From: Drosophila miranda
Lineage: Eukaryota; Arthropoda; Insecta; Diptera; Drosophilidae
NCBI RefSeq assembly: GCF_003369915.1
Contig: NC_046675.1
Location: 12,710,001 to 12,774,000, forward strand
DNA: 64,000 nt
Direction of reading: 5' to 3'
Both the position numbers and the translations under genes were made by a program. Under the pieces are notes generated by a model that was not told the DNA's origin, did not search any database, and was given only the letters and a program-made list of their open reading frames with translations. The number at the start of each line of letters is the position of its first letter. Position 1 is the stretch's first letter. Of this stretch, positions 1 to 13,300 are shown one piece after another.

Positions 1-1353
1 GAACGTGCGCATATGGAACGAGACGGTGGCCAATCTCACGCTGATGGCTCTGGGATCGAGTGCCCCGGAGATCCTGCTCTCCGTTATCGAGATCTACGCC
101 AAGGACTTCGAGAGCGGCGACCTAGGACCGGGCACCATCGTGGGCTCCGCCGCCTACAATCTGTTCATGATCATTGCCGTGTGCATGGTTTGGATACCGG
201 CGGGAGAGGTGCGTCGGATCAGGCATCTGCGCGTCTTCTTTGTCACCGCCACCTTTTCGATCTTCGCCTATGTCTGGCTATGGGTCATCCTCTCCGTCTT
301 CTCACCGGGCATCATCGAGGTGTGGGAGGCCCTTGTCACCCTGCTTTTCTTTCCCATCACGGTCATCTGGGCCTACATTGCCGAGCGCCGCATGCTCGTC
401 TACAAGTACATGGACAAGAACTTCCGCGTGAACAAGCGCGGCACTGTGGTGGCCGGCGAACACGACCAGGTGGAGATGGATGCGGAGAAGGGGCGCCATC
501 CCCTGTCTGTCGGCTTCCAGTCTACTCGCAACTCCGATGCCGAGGCCTTCGACGAGGCGCGACGCGAGTACATCACCGTGCTGTCGGAGCTGAGGCAAAA
601 GTACCCCGAGGCGGAGCTAGAGCAGTTGGAGATGATGGCCCAGGAGCAGGTGATCTCGCGCGGCAACAAGTCGCGCGCCTTCTACCGCGTCCAGGCCACC
701 CGCAAGATGGTCGGCAGCGGCAATCTCATGCGCAAGATCCAGGAGCGCGCCCACAGCGATCTCACCGAGGTGAAGGCCAGCCTGCAGTCGAGCGAGGAGG
801 ATGACGAGGACGAGCAGCCGACCCGCGTGTACTTCGAGCCGGGCCACTACACGGTCATGGAGAACTGTGGCGAGTTCGAGGTGCGCGTCGTGCGCCGCGG
901 CGACATCCACAGCTACTCGACCGTCGAGTACGAAACCCAGGACGGCACAGCCATCGCCGGCACCGACTTCATTGGCAAGAAGGGGACGCTCAGCTTCCCG
1001 CCGGGCGTCGACGAGCAGCGCTTCAAGATCGAGGTCATCGATGACGACATTTTCGAGGAGGACGAATGCTTCTACATCCGTCTGTTCAATCCATCGGAAA
1101 ATGTGATTCTATCGGTGCCCCAGATCGCCACCGTAATGATCCTGGACGACGATCATGCCGGCATTTTCGCCTTCACCGATTCCTTCTTTGAGACCAGCGA
1201 ATCGGTGGGGCTCTACGAGGTGGCTGTCATGCGCTATTCCGGCGCTCGTGGCACCGTCATTGTGCCATATTGGACCGAAGATGAGACCGCTGTCGGTGGC
1301 AAAGACTTTGAGTCCGTACGCGGCGAACTGATCTTCGAGAACAATGAAACAGA
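1..1353 (+). CDS. Calx: Calx exon a (alpha-1 repeat to CBD2 start)
   Basis: The reading frame has codon starts at 2, 5, 8 and so on. It covers the end of the alpha-1 repeat, the first cytoplasmic segment, all of CBD1 and the first half of CBD2. It ends at ACAGA|GTGAGT with two bases of a codon left over. G/C-rich third positions contrast with the flanking intron. Confidence 0.93.
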
Positions 1354-4300
1354 GTGAGTACATATCAAGGAATATTAACCTATATTTGTCTTGAGGTGAC
1401 CTACTATTGTTGCGATTAGCACCGCGACGATTCGGCCCCCGGGTCACGCAATGCGAACTCCCAACGGAGTCTTTCAGCAAACTCGCAATTTCCGCTCTGG
1501 GAATTGACAGGCGGCTTCTGTGCGTGCAAGATAGTGCGCCTCGAATCGATTAAAGTTGAAATAATTTGGGTCTTTTAATTGCCACACCACCTGCCAGACG
1601 GCACTGGCAGTGGCAGTGGCAATGGCGATGGCCAAAATGTGCTCGCTGCAAAATGGCAGACACTCAGGAGATGGGTTTATGGCCGGCCCCACTCTCTCCC
1701 AAATAGCATTGTCAGCGCTCCTGCACTGCCTGGCACCACCTGTTCTCGACTCATGAATCTATTATGTATGTGTGTGTGCATATATCCTGCTGTGTGCTTG
1801 GTTCCCCCGTTGTCCTGGCTGCGTGCTGTGCGACAACGCGTAACAATTCCCTGCCAGGCATTAACATTAACACCCAACACAGCAGCGAGCAGCGAGCACC
1901 AAGGCAAAAACAGCACAGAACAGACCTGAACAGAGCCCGAAAGCAAGCTGTAATTAATTTTGCAAAATTTATTCATTCTGATGAAACATTTCGCAGACGA
2001 CAGCCACACTTAGTTAACTTGTTTTGCATATGTTTTGCGGGCCTCATCCTCATGTCCATGTCCATGTCCATTTCCGAAACTGACTGGCAGCACGCAACAT
2101 GACCACAAATATAAGTCAGTTTCGGCCAGGCCCAGCCAGGAGGAGCTGGGAGGCGCTCGAGGATGATTTATAGTCCTGCCAAATGAACAGCATATGGTAG
2201 GAATTAGGCAGACAAGTGCACTGCGAGAAATTAAGAGCTAGAACGTTATTCATGCAATGCTTAGAGAGGGAAACAAAGTACACATTTCCCTCAGTGCGGC
2301 CCTAGTTTAAAGGTCAATTATCGGCTCTGGCTCTACTCCTGTGAACTATTTTTAGCACTAGATCCCTTAAGGCCCTGTCCTTCACTTCCTTTGCAGTAGC
2401 TTTAATTTGAAGGCTCCCTAATTGGGACCATTTTGGACTTTCTTACTTGGCTAATTAGATCACAGAGAGTTCTGGTTTTTAATGTGGGGATTTCCTCCCT
2501 GCCAAAATTTTTACTTCTCTCTCTTTCTCTCTCTGGGGAAGGGACTCGCCTCCATCCCACATTCAGCTGCGGCACTGGCGCAAAATTGTTTCAAACACGT
2601 CCCGCTCAGGCATAACATAAATTGTTGAGGTTTTTTCATTATTAAGTAATAACCAAAACGGCGCAGACAATTAGAGGAGAGGACACCTCCCCACCTGTCA
2701 ACGTCAACGGGGGAAAACTTAAGGGAATGAAGTGGCAACGATGCCATGCCACACCAGGGGGAACGTACAAGCAGTTGTGGACTTGCCCGTGGATGTGAAC
2801 GTGGCTGAAATGCTCCCAAAGTGGTCGTTAAGCTTTTAGCCGGCAAAGTCAGTGCTTAAACCGTTTTGCCATTTGCAAAGACAGTTGGAATACTTTTAAA
2901 TGTTGGGTTTGGTGTCCTCCATGGATGCAGCAGCTCCCTCTCTGTCTCTCTCTGCAATTATTCGGAAAAGTTTTAAAACGTTTCATTGTATACGTAGCCA
3001 CTGGCCCAATAAATTTCCTTTTCTTTTCCTTTTCACCGCTCGCCGCTAGCCGCTCTCCGTCTCTGGGTTGGGTCCTAGCAATCCTTGAGGATACTTGGCA
3101 GCATTTACAGCCACTCAAGTTGAATGCCTTGCGGTGGCTTTGGTAATAATGTTTGTTTTTAATGTTGCCAGTTTCGCCGCCTTTGGCCTCGTCAGTGCCG
3201 CCGCATGCTCGGTGGCAGGAGGCCAGTCTCCCACTAGTGCCACCCCCCTAGTGCTGTTCGATCTGTGGATCCCTGGGGCCCATTTGGCTTGTCAGCCAGT
3301 GCACTCTTCACTACTCGAATCCTGGATACTGGAAGCGCCAGGGCCTCAAGAGTATTCAGTGAAAGTTGGCCATAAACTAGGGCGCACAATTAAACACATT
3401 TTGATGTATTTTTAAATGCCCATTAAAGCGAAAGTGTGGGACGTGGAATTTAAAGAGCAGGCGGGCGGGCAGGCAAGCGTTAACAAAATGAAGAAATTAA
3501 ATTTAGCTTGCAAATCCACTTTGAAGTTGATTTGGATGTGAATGTGTTTTGGTCTGGCTTTGGGTCTGTGGCTGCAATAAATTTCCTTTTCGCCCACAAT
3601 AACTTTTTCTGCTCTGCTTCTGTTTTAATGAAAATCAAAATCCGCCACATTCACTGCCTATCCCACACATAAACATAGACACCCTCCACTGGGACGACAC
3701 CCACACAACCACTGGCACACACCCACAACCAGTGGTAATTCCCAGCTTTCAGACAGCGGAAATGCGCAACAGCACTAGCAGCAGCAGCCATGTAGTTGGC
3801 CATCATAAAAAACAGCAGCAGAAGAGGCGGTAGCTTCAGCGCCAGCCCGTAATGCCATAAAGTTCTCCGGTAGAAAAGCAAAAAAAGAAGACCAGAACCC
3901 CAACAGGGAGAAGGAGGGGCGGTCTACAAAGTGCCAACACTCTTGCATAAATTTGTATAATCTGATGGCGTGGGAATAGAGAGGGGACAGGGACCAGGGG
4001 ACATTTAGATTGAGTTATAGGGCCTTAAATAACCCCCCACTTGCCACGTTGCAGCGTTGCAGACAGAACTAGACTTTCCTTAAAATACAAGCTAAAATTC
4101 ATAGCCTACTTTTCTGCGCCGCATTAACGATAACATCCTTTAGGCGGCGAAGAGTCGGGAGAGGAGCTTAGACAGCAGACATTTCCATTAGGCGCCGCCC
4201 AGACAGATGCCGGGGGCATTTGTTAATTAGCCACAGTTTAGGCGGCTTGCCACATGGTCCACAAAAGGTAGCATCTTCAAGAACTAGTCTCCAGTGTGAG

Positions 4301-7300
4301 GCTCTTTGATAGAAACAATCCCTGGACGTGCATGAAGCCACTTCCAGGCATATAAAAGTCAAACATAAAAGATGTACAGAGGAAGGATTCCCCTTGTCCT
4401 TGTTCCGAGTTGAAGTAAAGATAAGAGCAAATATTTTATTAAGCACACATAATCTAAAATTGAAATTTATGCTATTTCCACCCAGAGAGCTCCAAGGGAG
4501 AAGGCTGGACGAAAAATCCAACCAACTTACAAGCTATCATCCTCTCGTGTGCGGTTTTTGCTTTCACTTTTCATGTAACATTTCCGGTGGCCGGCGGGGA
4601 AAATGCCCCATCTACTGCCGCTTCTTGACAAGTAAGCGAAGTCTGTCTCCAACTGGCTGAGCTTGTGGCAGTGGCAGTCACGGTCTGTGGCAAGCTGAAT
4701 AACTGCCAGAAGTTTCCCATCCATGTGAGCGTGAACACGAGCAAACAGCCACAATGCCTTCGCCTTCGCCTTTGCCTCCCGTAAGCCCTATTCGAAGGCA
4801 CTAAGGCAATCCTTGCTTGACTGTCATGAGTCGCCAATTCCTCGCGGACAACAGGTTGTGTGGAATTTTGAGTGCTCTTCAGATGGCTATGAGCCGAGCC
4901 AAAACTATGATTTCATTTAGACAAGACACAATAGAGGAAAGACCTATTTCTGATAGAACCCAATCAATATATTCGTTAGGAGAGAGAGTATCTACCATTC
5001 GATTGGTTCAATCAGGGGCGAGTCGAGTCTCTTATTTGCGATTCAATTTGCTTTGGGGTGCTCGTGCCTGGGCCTCCGACCGGGCCAGGGTCCTTGCTCT
5101 TCGCTCGGCATATAAATTACCGACGAACGGCAACAGGCAGCAAATTGTCTGTCCGTCCATCCTAGCCAATGTCAATTGGTTGTTGCTGTTGCTGCTTCTT
5201 GGGGCTTGGGTTCGAATTTCTCGTGTTTATCTTGATGTCGTTAGCCTGAATCGTTGTTGGGCCTCCACAGAGCCTTCCTGATCCTTGGCTGCGGTCGCTC
5301 ATCGGGGAGTCTGTGTTTTGCAAGGATTTTGGTTACTTTTGTTTTTGCTTGCTATTATTATGACATCCTCGACAACAGGAGGGAGCTGCTTCATCAACAT
5401 CGAGATGAGCAGCAGCCGAAGGCCTGGGGGCATCTGTTGCTCTCGACCTTCCCGAAAGGGGTTTAGGGTTACGGTTACCCCGAAAAGTATAAGGTACGAA
5501 CAGCACCCAAGCCCATCCCTGGCAACCCGTTCTTCAACTCTGCCGAAAGTATAATTTAAGACGCTTTAAAACTTGTTGAACTGCAAAGTAAAGCGAAATA
5601 AAATTTCGATTTTCGCATTCAATGGCAGGGAAAATTGAATAAAACCTACGCGTAGACCTGCCTCCTCACTGCCAAAGAAAGTTTTCTAATAACAGGAAAA
5701 TTCTGAAGCAGCGGCCTTAAATTTGGAAAGCAATTTCGGTGGCTTAAGTACTTCTGGCCCCCGCCATCAATTGGGAAAATGTTTATTTTTGCAAAATGCG
5801 TTTACATAATTGAGAACAGATGAAAGTATTTATTTATAAATATACACGTATGAAAATCGGATAAAATCAAAAGCAAATGGTCGAACAACGCAATAATAAA
5901 ATGTTTAATTCCGGTATTAAAAGGTTTTATAGCATTCTGAAGGGGTTTTTCGATTAATTAAGCTACGAAATAAATCTTTTTTAGTTAACATTGGGGGATA
6001 TTCCGCTCACTCAATATATATTTCTCAGATGGAATTCCGATTACCCATCACCTGCTCTTACATTTCTTGTATACCTATTTATTTTTGGATTGGAAAAAAT
6101 GCGCATTACTATTATTGATTGTACGAGCATGTCTGCCTTTTCTGACAGCTGCCTCTTTACCATCAGCAACCTCACAATCGAACATTTCCATTGGAGCTGG
6201 AGCTGGAATGAGCAAAGCTGTGGAAATCTTGTGAAAATGTCAAACCGTTGCATGCAGCATCCTGCTGTGTGCTTTGCAGCGCTTTGTAGTATCGTCAGTC
6301 TGTGGCTAACAACTCGATAAAGCAGCAGCAGCTGCTGGTGACAGACCAACCAGAGCCAGAACCAGAACCAGAACGAGCGACATTAAATGATGAAACAGCA
6401 CACAGCCAATGTCAAAGGTCACATCAGCCCCGCACATCAAAATCCACATCTACACACATGCCATGACAGGACTTATTGTGAGTTATGTTAGCGAAGCACT
6501 TTGATCTCTCTGTGCCCGTCCAGGATTCAAGGTTGCTGCTGCTCTGCTGCCTTCACATTGGCTTCTTCATTAAAACGTCAACTAAATGTGACTGATGGCG
6601 GGGGCAGGTCAAAGGAAAGGCCTCCCACCTGTCTGCCACCAGGGAGAGCATCATTACAAATTACCTGGCACGCCTGAAAGGCCCCACTGTCGTTGCTGTC
6701 TCATCGCTGACTCATCACGGGCCCAATTAGGTAGAGACCTCCAGCATAAACATGCAACAGCACTGAGGCCATCTTGTTGCCTGAAATGAATAGAAAAGTG
6801 GTGTTCAGACCGGACCAACAAAAGTGCATAGCCATAAGGGCTTCTTCAAGAACTGAAAGCCCTTTAGGATTTCCACTTTGGAATTTTTCAATTTCAATTG
6901 CGGGATTTGTTGGCTATTTCTGTGATTTATATTGGTTCGGAGTTGGGCTCTGGGGGGGATTACTCTTCCACTCGATTTGCATTCAAGCAAATGGCCAAGG
7001 GGCCAGATCAGCCCGGACTCTCGGAACACACAGAACAAAAGACGTACCTCATGGCCGTATCAGGAATCTTTAATGAATTGCTGGGGCTTCGGAACAAAAG
7101 GAAGGAGACGAGTGGAAAACTTTTTGTAAAGTCCTCCTGCTTCTGGCCAACACAAAGGCGGACAGGAGGCCAGTGAATGCTGCTGCTTTGGGTGAGGAAA
7201 AGCGAGAAGTTTTCCTTATGAATGCTTAGTTCATTTAAGCAATTACTTCAACTTTTGCAATTACAGACTCAATAAGTAGGTAATTATGAGCTCCAGCTAT

Positions 7301-10300
7301 GGCTAGAGCCACTGCGGCCTTCCCCAAGTTTTCCATCATTTCCGTAAAATATTTTCACCCAATTCCGATGCCGCGTCCCCGTGCCACAGTGTGTGTGTGT
7401 GTGTGTGAGGTGTTTACTGCCTTTTAATGAATGAATTATTACTCAGACGACATGGCATCTCCGGCCATGCCACGCATCTGCCTCTCCCCCCTGGGCTTTG
7501 TGTGTGCACCCGACAAACACAACACGTTGTCTAAACAAAAACATCAAAAACATACGTTTATACGCTTATACGTTCATCCGAGGGATGTGCGCGAGCCTGT
7601 TCAGCGCATTTTATGGCCAAATCTCTGGGCCATGCTGCCACATGTTCCAGCACGAACGTGAAGATGAACCCGTGTGCTGGACCGTACGAGTAGCTGTAGC
7701 CAATTAAACGGTAATTTAGAATTCCAGAAAAAAACATCTCACGTTTATTTGCTGTGGAAACTTTTGTCATGGTCAGCGTCAGCGTTCCGCCAGAGACTCC
7801 TGCAAAACACAACCCAGAATGTGAGAAGAAGCGCAAAAATAACAAACGCAGACCGCAATTTTCGGTCGGTTTTTATTTGGTTGTTTTCTCTGCGGTCTGT
7901 ATCAACACACAGAGATTTGAGTTGATTAACAACGACGGACCTGGGCCATTGGGGGAGTATTTTTCCTAGAATTTCCCACCATTCTCAATGCCATCAGCGA
8001 TTTTATGATAAGACTACGAGTATAAATATGTATGTACACACTGCCAGCAAATATACAATTACTGTTTATTTTGTTGTTGGATTTTTCGGACCGAGAAGTA
8101 AGTCTTTGGGGCACCTCACCAAGGACTGTGCATTTTGTTGGCGAATTCTACCACAAAGCATCGAACAAAAATTGAAATCGAATTTATCCCTGATGCAATT
8201 TCTTGCTATTTTATAGTCTTTGATACTGCATAAAGAAAGGAGGCATAAAAGTATACATAGAATATGTGCGGTTTTTGAGAGGTACTCCGATGTGCATTAC
8301 GTTGAAAATCGGTGCTGTTTTTCATTAACTAGTTGACCGAGCATGGGTTTTAATATCACGAATGTACCCGTAATATACGTTACACAACATCTTGGTAATT
8401 TAAGAGTCTCTGCTCTTACCTGTTATACAACTATCCACCACACCATGGGGTTCTCAGGCATAGACTCGTACCTACAATATACTTCCTAGAACTGTGTATG
8501 TTATAGCGCAGAACAGCATTCTGCGCTCAGTTTGAAGTTGAAAACAACCAGAGGAGCAACTAAATTAAATTGTTATCCAACACAGAGGACAGGGCCACGT
8601 GCGCTGGTCTCCAGGGCGCCCGGAGCGTCTGTCAAAGGCTTCGCTGGCTTCCACATCCTTTCCCCCGCCCTGCTGCATGTCACCTGCTGGTCCAACGCCA
8701 CGCCATTTTGCACCCTTGTCTTTCCGGGCCCGTACTCTTCTGACGGGTTATTATTTACCCGATTCGATTGTGGCCACTGTTGTGCTCGGGCAGTGGAGTG
8801 TTGTGTGTTTGTGTTTGCGTTTTTGTTAATTTCGCGCCTCAACAAGTGTAATTTGTTGTCTTTGTCGGCGACAGACATCCGCTTTCGGGGTAATTTTTGC
8901 TTTGCTTTGCTTGGCACCAGGCTGTCACGCTCATTTGTCGAACATGCATTCAATTTGGTCCTATCGGAATGTTTGCATCGCCAAAGCGATTTACAACATT
9001 CTATTTTCGGGGGCCAGATAAGGCGAAACGATTTGATTTTTGAGTAGATAGAAGGTTTTACTCGGGGATCCCCCACGGCTCCACTGCTCACCATCGCCGT
9101 TTAGGTGCCGCCGGGGATCGATGAAATGTTTGCACAAGCCGTTCAGGACTGACATTTTGATGGACTGGCCCAATTAGGGCTCAATTTAACTGCCACTCTG
9201 CCGCAGCCAATAAAGCCCTGCAGCTCATTAGGCAGCCTTCCGTGGGTGCCGTAGCCTGGCCGGTAGCTTGGGGCATCGAATATTTGTACCTCATCCTCGG
9301 CCACATGTACTTGCCATAAATTTTAAATGAATCCGGCATTCGTTCGGTCAATATTGGACGGGCTGATAGACTGATACGAGTATAGCAGCAACCTCCACAT
9401 CGACTTCGACATCGACATCGACCAGCGATGATTGACTTTCCAAAAGTAAACACAATTTCATTTTCAATTTATTAAATTTACGCTCTTGAACTTTGCACTT
9501 TCCCAGTGGCGCCCACTCGACACCCGCCAACAGCCGGTGGCAGCAACAGCAGCGCCGAGCGGTAGCGCGTGGCAGGCAGGCCACTTGAAGACATTAAGTA
9601 TGCATGTCGGTGATGCAGCATTATTGAATTATTGATCCATAGACAGCAATTGCGGAGAAGTGATTGTCATTACCATAATATCTGGGGGCCTCTGTGGCTG
9701 TCGCCACCTGTTGCTCTCCTCGCTCGGTCATCGTCAAAGTCCCCGCCAGAGAGGCGGCGGCACCCAACACTCAACTCATAATTGCTTGCCGTGTACATAG
9801 GCTCTAGGCACTTTCGATTCGACCTGGGGTCAGGTGAGATTTAATTGAATGCCCAAAAGGGCAATCAATCTGCCAGCTCAAATATCCCGCGCATCCTGAC
9901 TTTTGCTGGAAATTCCATTAAAACCGGAGCCACATTAGTTATGGAAAGGCTAATATTAGTCGGCCAGCAAGATGGCATTGTCCGTGAATATCGAATGGAT
10001 TGTGCACTCGGGCCAGTCACGGACTTTTAGCCATTTTCTGGTAAGATTCCAGGCCTCAGGTGCGGCCTCCTTGAATCTGAAATTTAAAATTCAAAACCTA
10101 AAAAGCCACACTGTGTCCCAATAATATGATATGCAGCCGCAACGTCATTTGAAAAACAAGCCCCTCCTCCGCCCAAACCCCAAGCGACAGCTCACCGCGG
10201 AGTGGGTGGCTGGATAAGCGGTAAGATAGGAGCCCAAAGGACTGGGCGGAGGAGGAGGAAGTAGGTGGCTTGCCAACAAAAGGTGAAACTTTTCCCTGAG

Positions 10301-13300
10301 TTGGCAATTGGGGTTTAATGGTTAGAAACCAGCCCTAAGCCCCCATGCCTTATCCCTCCCCCAGACCACAATTCCCATTCCCTTTCCATTCAGATCCCCT
10401 AACCGCCAATTCTGGGGGGGGACTCCCTTGTGCACTGCTCATTGCTATGCAAATTGCTGTATTTTCTTTAATTTTATTTTCAAGCAAAAGTTTCCGAAGC
10501 CCCCACTGTTTCACATATCCCCACCCCCACACCCACCCGATTTCCCCAACCCATTCTCCTATTCGTAGACGTTGTCGTTGTCCCTGTCTGTGGGTGGCAG
10601 GGTGAAGGGCGGCCTCGCCCTTGTGTTGACTAAGTAATGCTATTATGTGTGCTTGACCATATGAGCATGGCAGGGGTCATCAGGCAGTGGACAGTAGACA
10701 GTGGCTGAAGGATTTTGCATGCGAACCAGAAGCACGAGCACGAGCAGGAGCAGCAGCAGCAGCAGCAGCAGGTAATTGAGGCGCTTAGGAGCAGCACGGA
10801 AATCTGACTGCCATCATGGCACTCGGACTCTTGTGTGGATTATTACCCAGAGCTGTGGCATTAATCAGCCCAGGCCAGTATGTGTGTGTTTGGGTGGGAT
10901 CTGTGGCAGATGGCTGTGGATGAGCCCTATAATCGTCGGCTTACAGGCTCACTCAAAGCCAATTGTCTGGTCTCGCACAGGGTCTAAAATTGGGGATATA
11001 TCTGCTGATGTTTGCCTCATGAACTGACGCTTAATTTTAATCAGTGTGAATCTTAATCAGATTCAGATTCAGATTTTGATTGATGATTCGTGATATTCGT
11101 ACGAGTGCCCACATGGCATATGGTTGTCGGTGTAAGTGTCTGCGGTTTCCCAGACCACACTCTGGCCCTATCCTACCCTACCCTTAGTAGGCCTCTCCCT
11201 CTCGCTTGGCTTTGACTTTGCCGCATTTGGTCGCCACAATGTTGGCCGACGTTCGTCTGTCTGCTTTTTCTGGTCGTGGTCTCTGGTCTCTGGCTTCTCA
11301 CTTGATAGTTTTGCAAAATCAATAGACGCGTTAAGCGCACACACATCTGAGTAAGCCATTCAGGCATGTGTATACATACACATATACACATCTATGTTCT
11401 CGCGTGTGTGTGTGTGTTGGTTAACAATGGACGACAGCGATGTGGCCGTTGCCATTGAAATCAAACGGCGGAAGTTCTTCAGGCATAGGCAATACAGCAA
11501 AAATTAGCATTGAATGTCAGGGCAACGCCAACGAATGGCGGGACAGGGGCAGAGGCCGGAAAAGGGCTATGGCAAAAGTTTTGAGGTTGGCTCCTCGCCC
11601 TTCCCCCCGCCCGGTTACACATTGGTTGGGTTAATAGCCCTCATAGGAAGACTGGGAAATGAGGTCTTGGCATACGCTATGGGGCACGGGGCACGGGACA
11701 CAATTCCTATTCCAATTGCAATTTGCTTGTCTGTCTGTCTCTGTATCTGTGTGGCGGATATAATTTAGCGTTCAATCAAATCGGAAATGGAAATACCCAC
11801 ACACACACACACGCACAGGATGGTTGGCAGAAAGGGTTCTTCTTTTTGCACCGCCAATTTGTGAGCAATTTTTCCGCATTACTCAATAAGGCCGCTCCCC
11901 AGCCCTCAATGACGCACGATGGTGCAATTGTTTTAATTGCCTGGATTGGATCTGCATGCAGTACAGTATTTAGAATTCAAAATGCAAATAGGTCAATTTT
12001 AAAAACTCCATCCTTGAGCGCTCTTTAATCCCACTAATGGGGGGCGCCAGCTCTTTCGAGGCCGAACGCAGAAATTTGCACATTTCCAAGGGTTCGTTTC
12101 GGGTTCTGGTTTGGCTTTGGCTGAAGGAAGAAGAAGGTTTGGCCCCAAAAAAACAACAAACTTTTGGCGTGCACACGCAAGGGACCGAGAACTCCCATCA
12201 AAGCTCTGATGAGTTTCAAATTGTGAATTACGAGGGAGGGAGGATGGGGGGATGGATGATGTTGCTCCACTCCCCCATGACACCGCCTCGAAACACGGAA
12301 CGGGTGGAGAAAGTAACCCAGTTAAGAGCTAAGTAGAGTCGGAGGAGAGTTTTCCTGGCATTTCGCTTTAATTCAATTTGCAGTCTGCGTTCGCATAATC
12401 AACTCGAGTGCAGGCGAATGCAAATACAAATGCCATGCCGCTCGCTGGATTTAATGAGCTTCAAACTTAATTGTTATGGGCAGGCGGCATGCCATCCCGA
12501 TCCCTATTCCTCCCATCCTGCCACTACGTGCTGCACATGGTGTGTCCCTCGCCCAGGCAGGCGGCATAGGCCATCAGGTGGGGGATGGTGCTCTGCTCGT
12601 AGACGCCGGTGAACAGATGCGACCAGGGACCCACAGCATAGACGGCCACATCATCGCCGCCGTGCGAATCATCGTACATAGGCACGCCCGAGGGGAACTG
12701 GTCGTCGTGGGCGCCCGTCACCACGGTGGTGGGATCCCTGCGCTCCTTCGTCTCCGTGTCGTAGAAATTCTCGTAGCTGGGACCGTTGGCATAGCTCAGG
12801 ACCATATAGGGTTTTCCATCGTTTCCGTTCACGGGTGCCTTGCCAAAGATGTCTTCGCCGCGGTACTGAAAAAGACAAACCCAATATAAGTATAGGCTCT
12901 GAGGGAGCAAAGTAGGATTGAGTGATGTCCTACCCCATATCCTGCATAGCTGAACACATGCGAGTGATCGGCAGTGACCACCAGCAGGGTGTCCTCTTCG
13001 TTGGTCAGCTCCTGGGCGGCGGCAATCGCTTTGGAGAACTCAATCGTCTCGTTGAGGGCCATGCGTGCCATGTTCTTGTGATGGGCCTGGTCGATGCGAC
13101 CGCCCTCGATGAACAGGAAGTAGCCCTGCTCGCTCTGGCTCATGTACTCGATGGCCTTGCGCGTCATCTGCTCCAGCGAGGGCTGGGGGCTGTCCTCCGC
13201 CGTCTCCATGCGGTACTGTATGTGATCATAGTTGAAGAGTCCCAGCAGGCGCTGGGTAGTGGTCACGTCCACGGCCATCAAGTCGTCCACGGTGTCCACG

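Larger units (their letters stand above)
1354..12523. other. Calx long intron, left part: no gene seen
   Basis: AT-rich intron with many simple runs: pyrimidine runs near 2515, a GT run at 7389-7408, and a CAG run at 10745-10771. Open frames here are short, lack family features and overlap on both strands, so I call none of them genes. Confidence 0.6.

Noticed and set aside
5205..5225. GGTTCGAATTT, like a tRNA T-arm
   Set aside because: No matching acceptor or anticodon stems around it.
4817..5281. 154-codon + strand frame
   Set aside because: Low-complexity composition in the Calx intron with no motif or partner exon.
8532..9094. Overlapping 170-codon frames on both strands in the Calx intron
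   Set aside because: No family features, no splice context, and open on both strands at once; likely chance.
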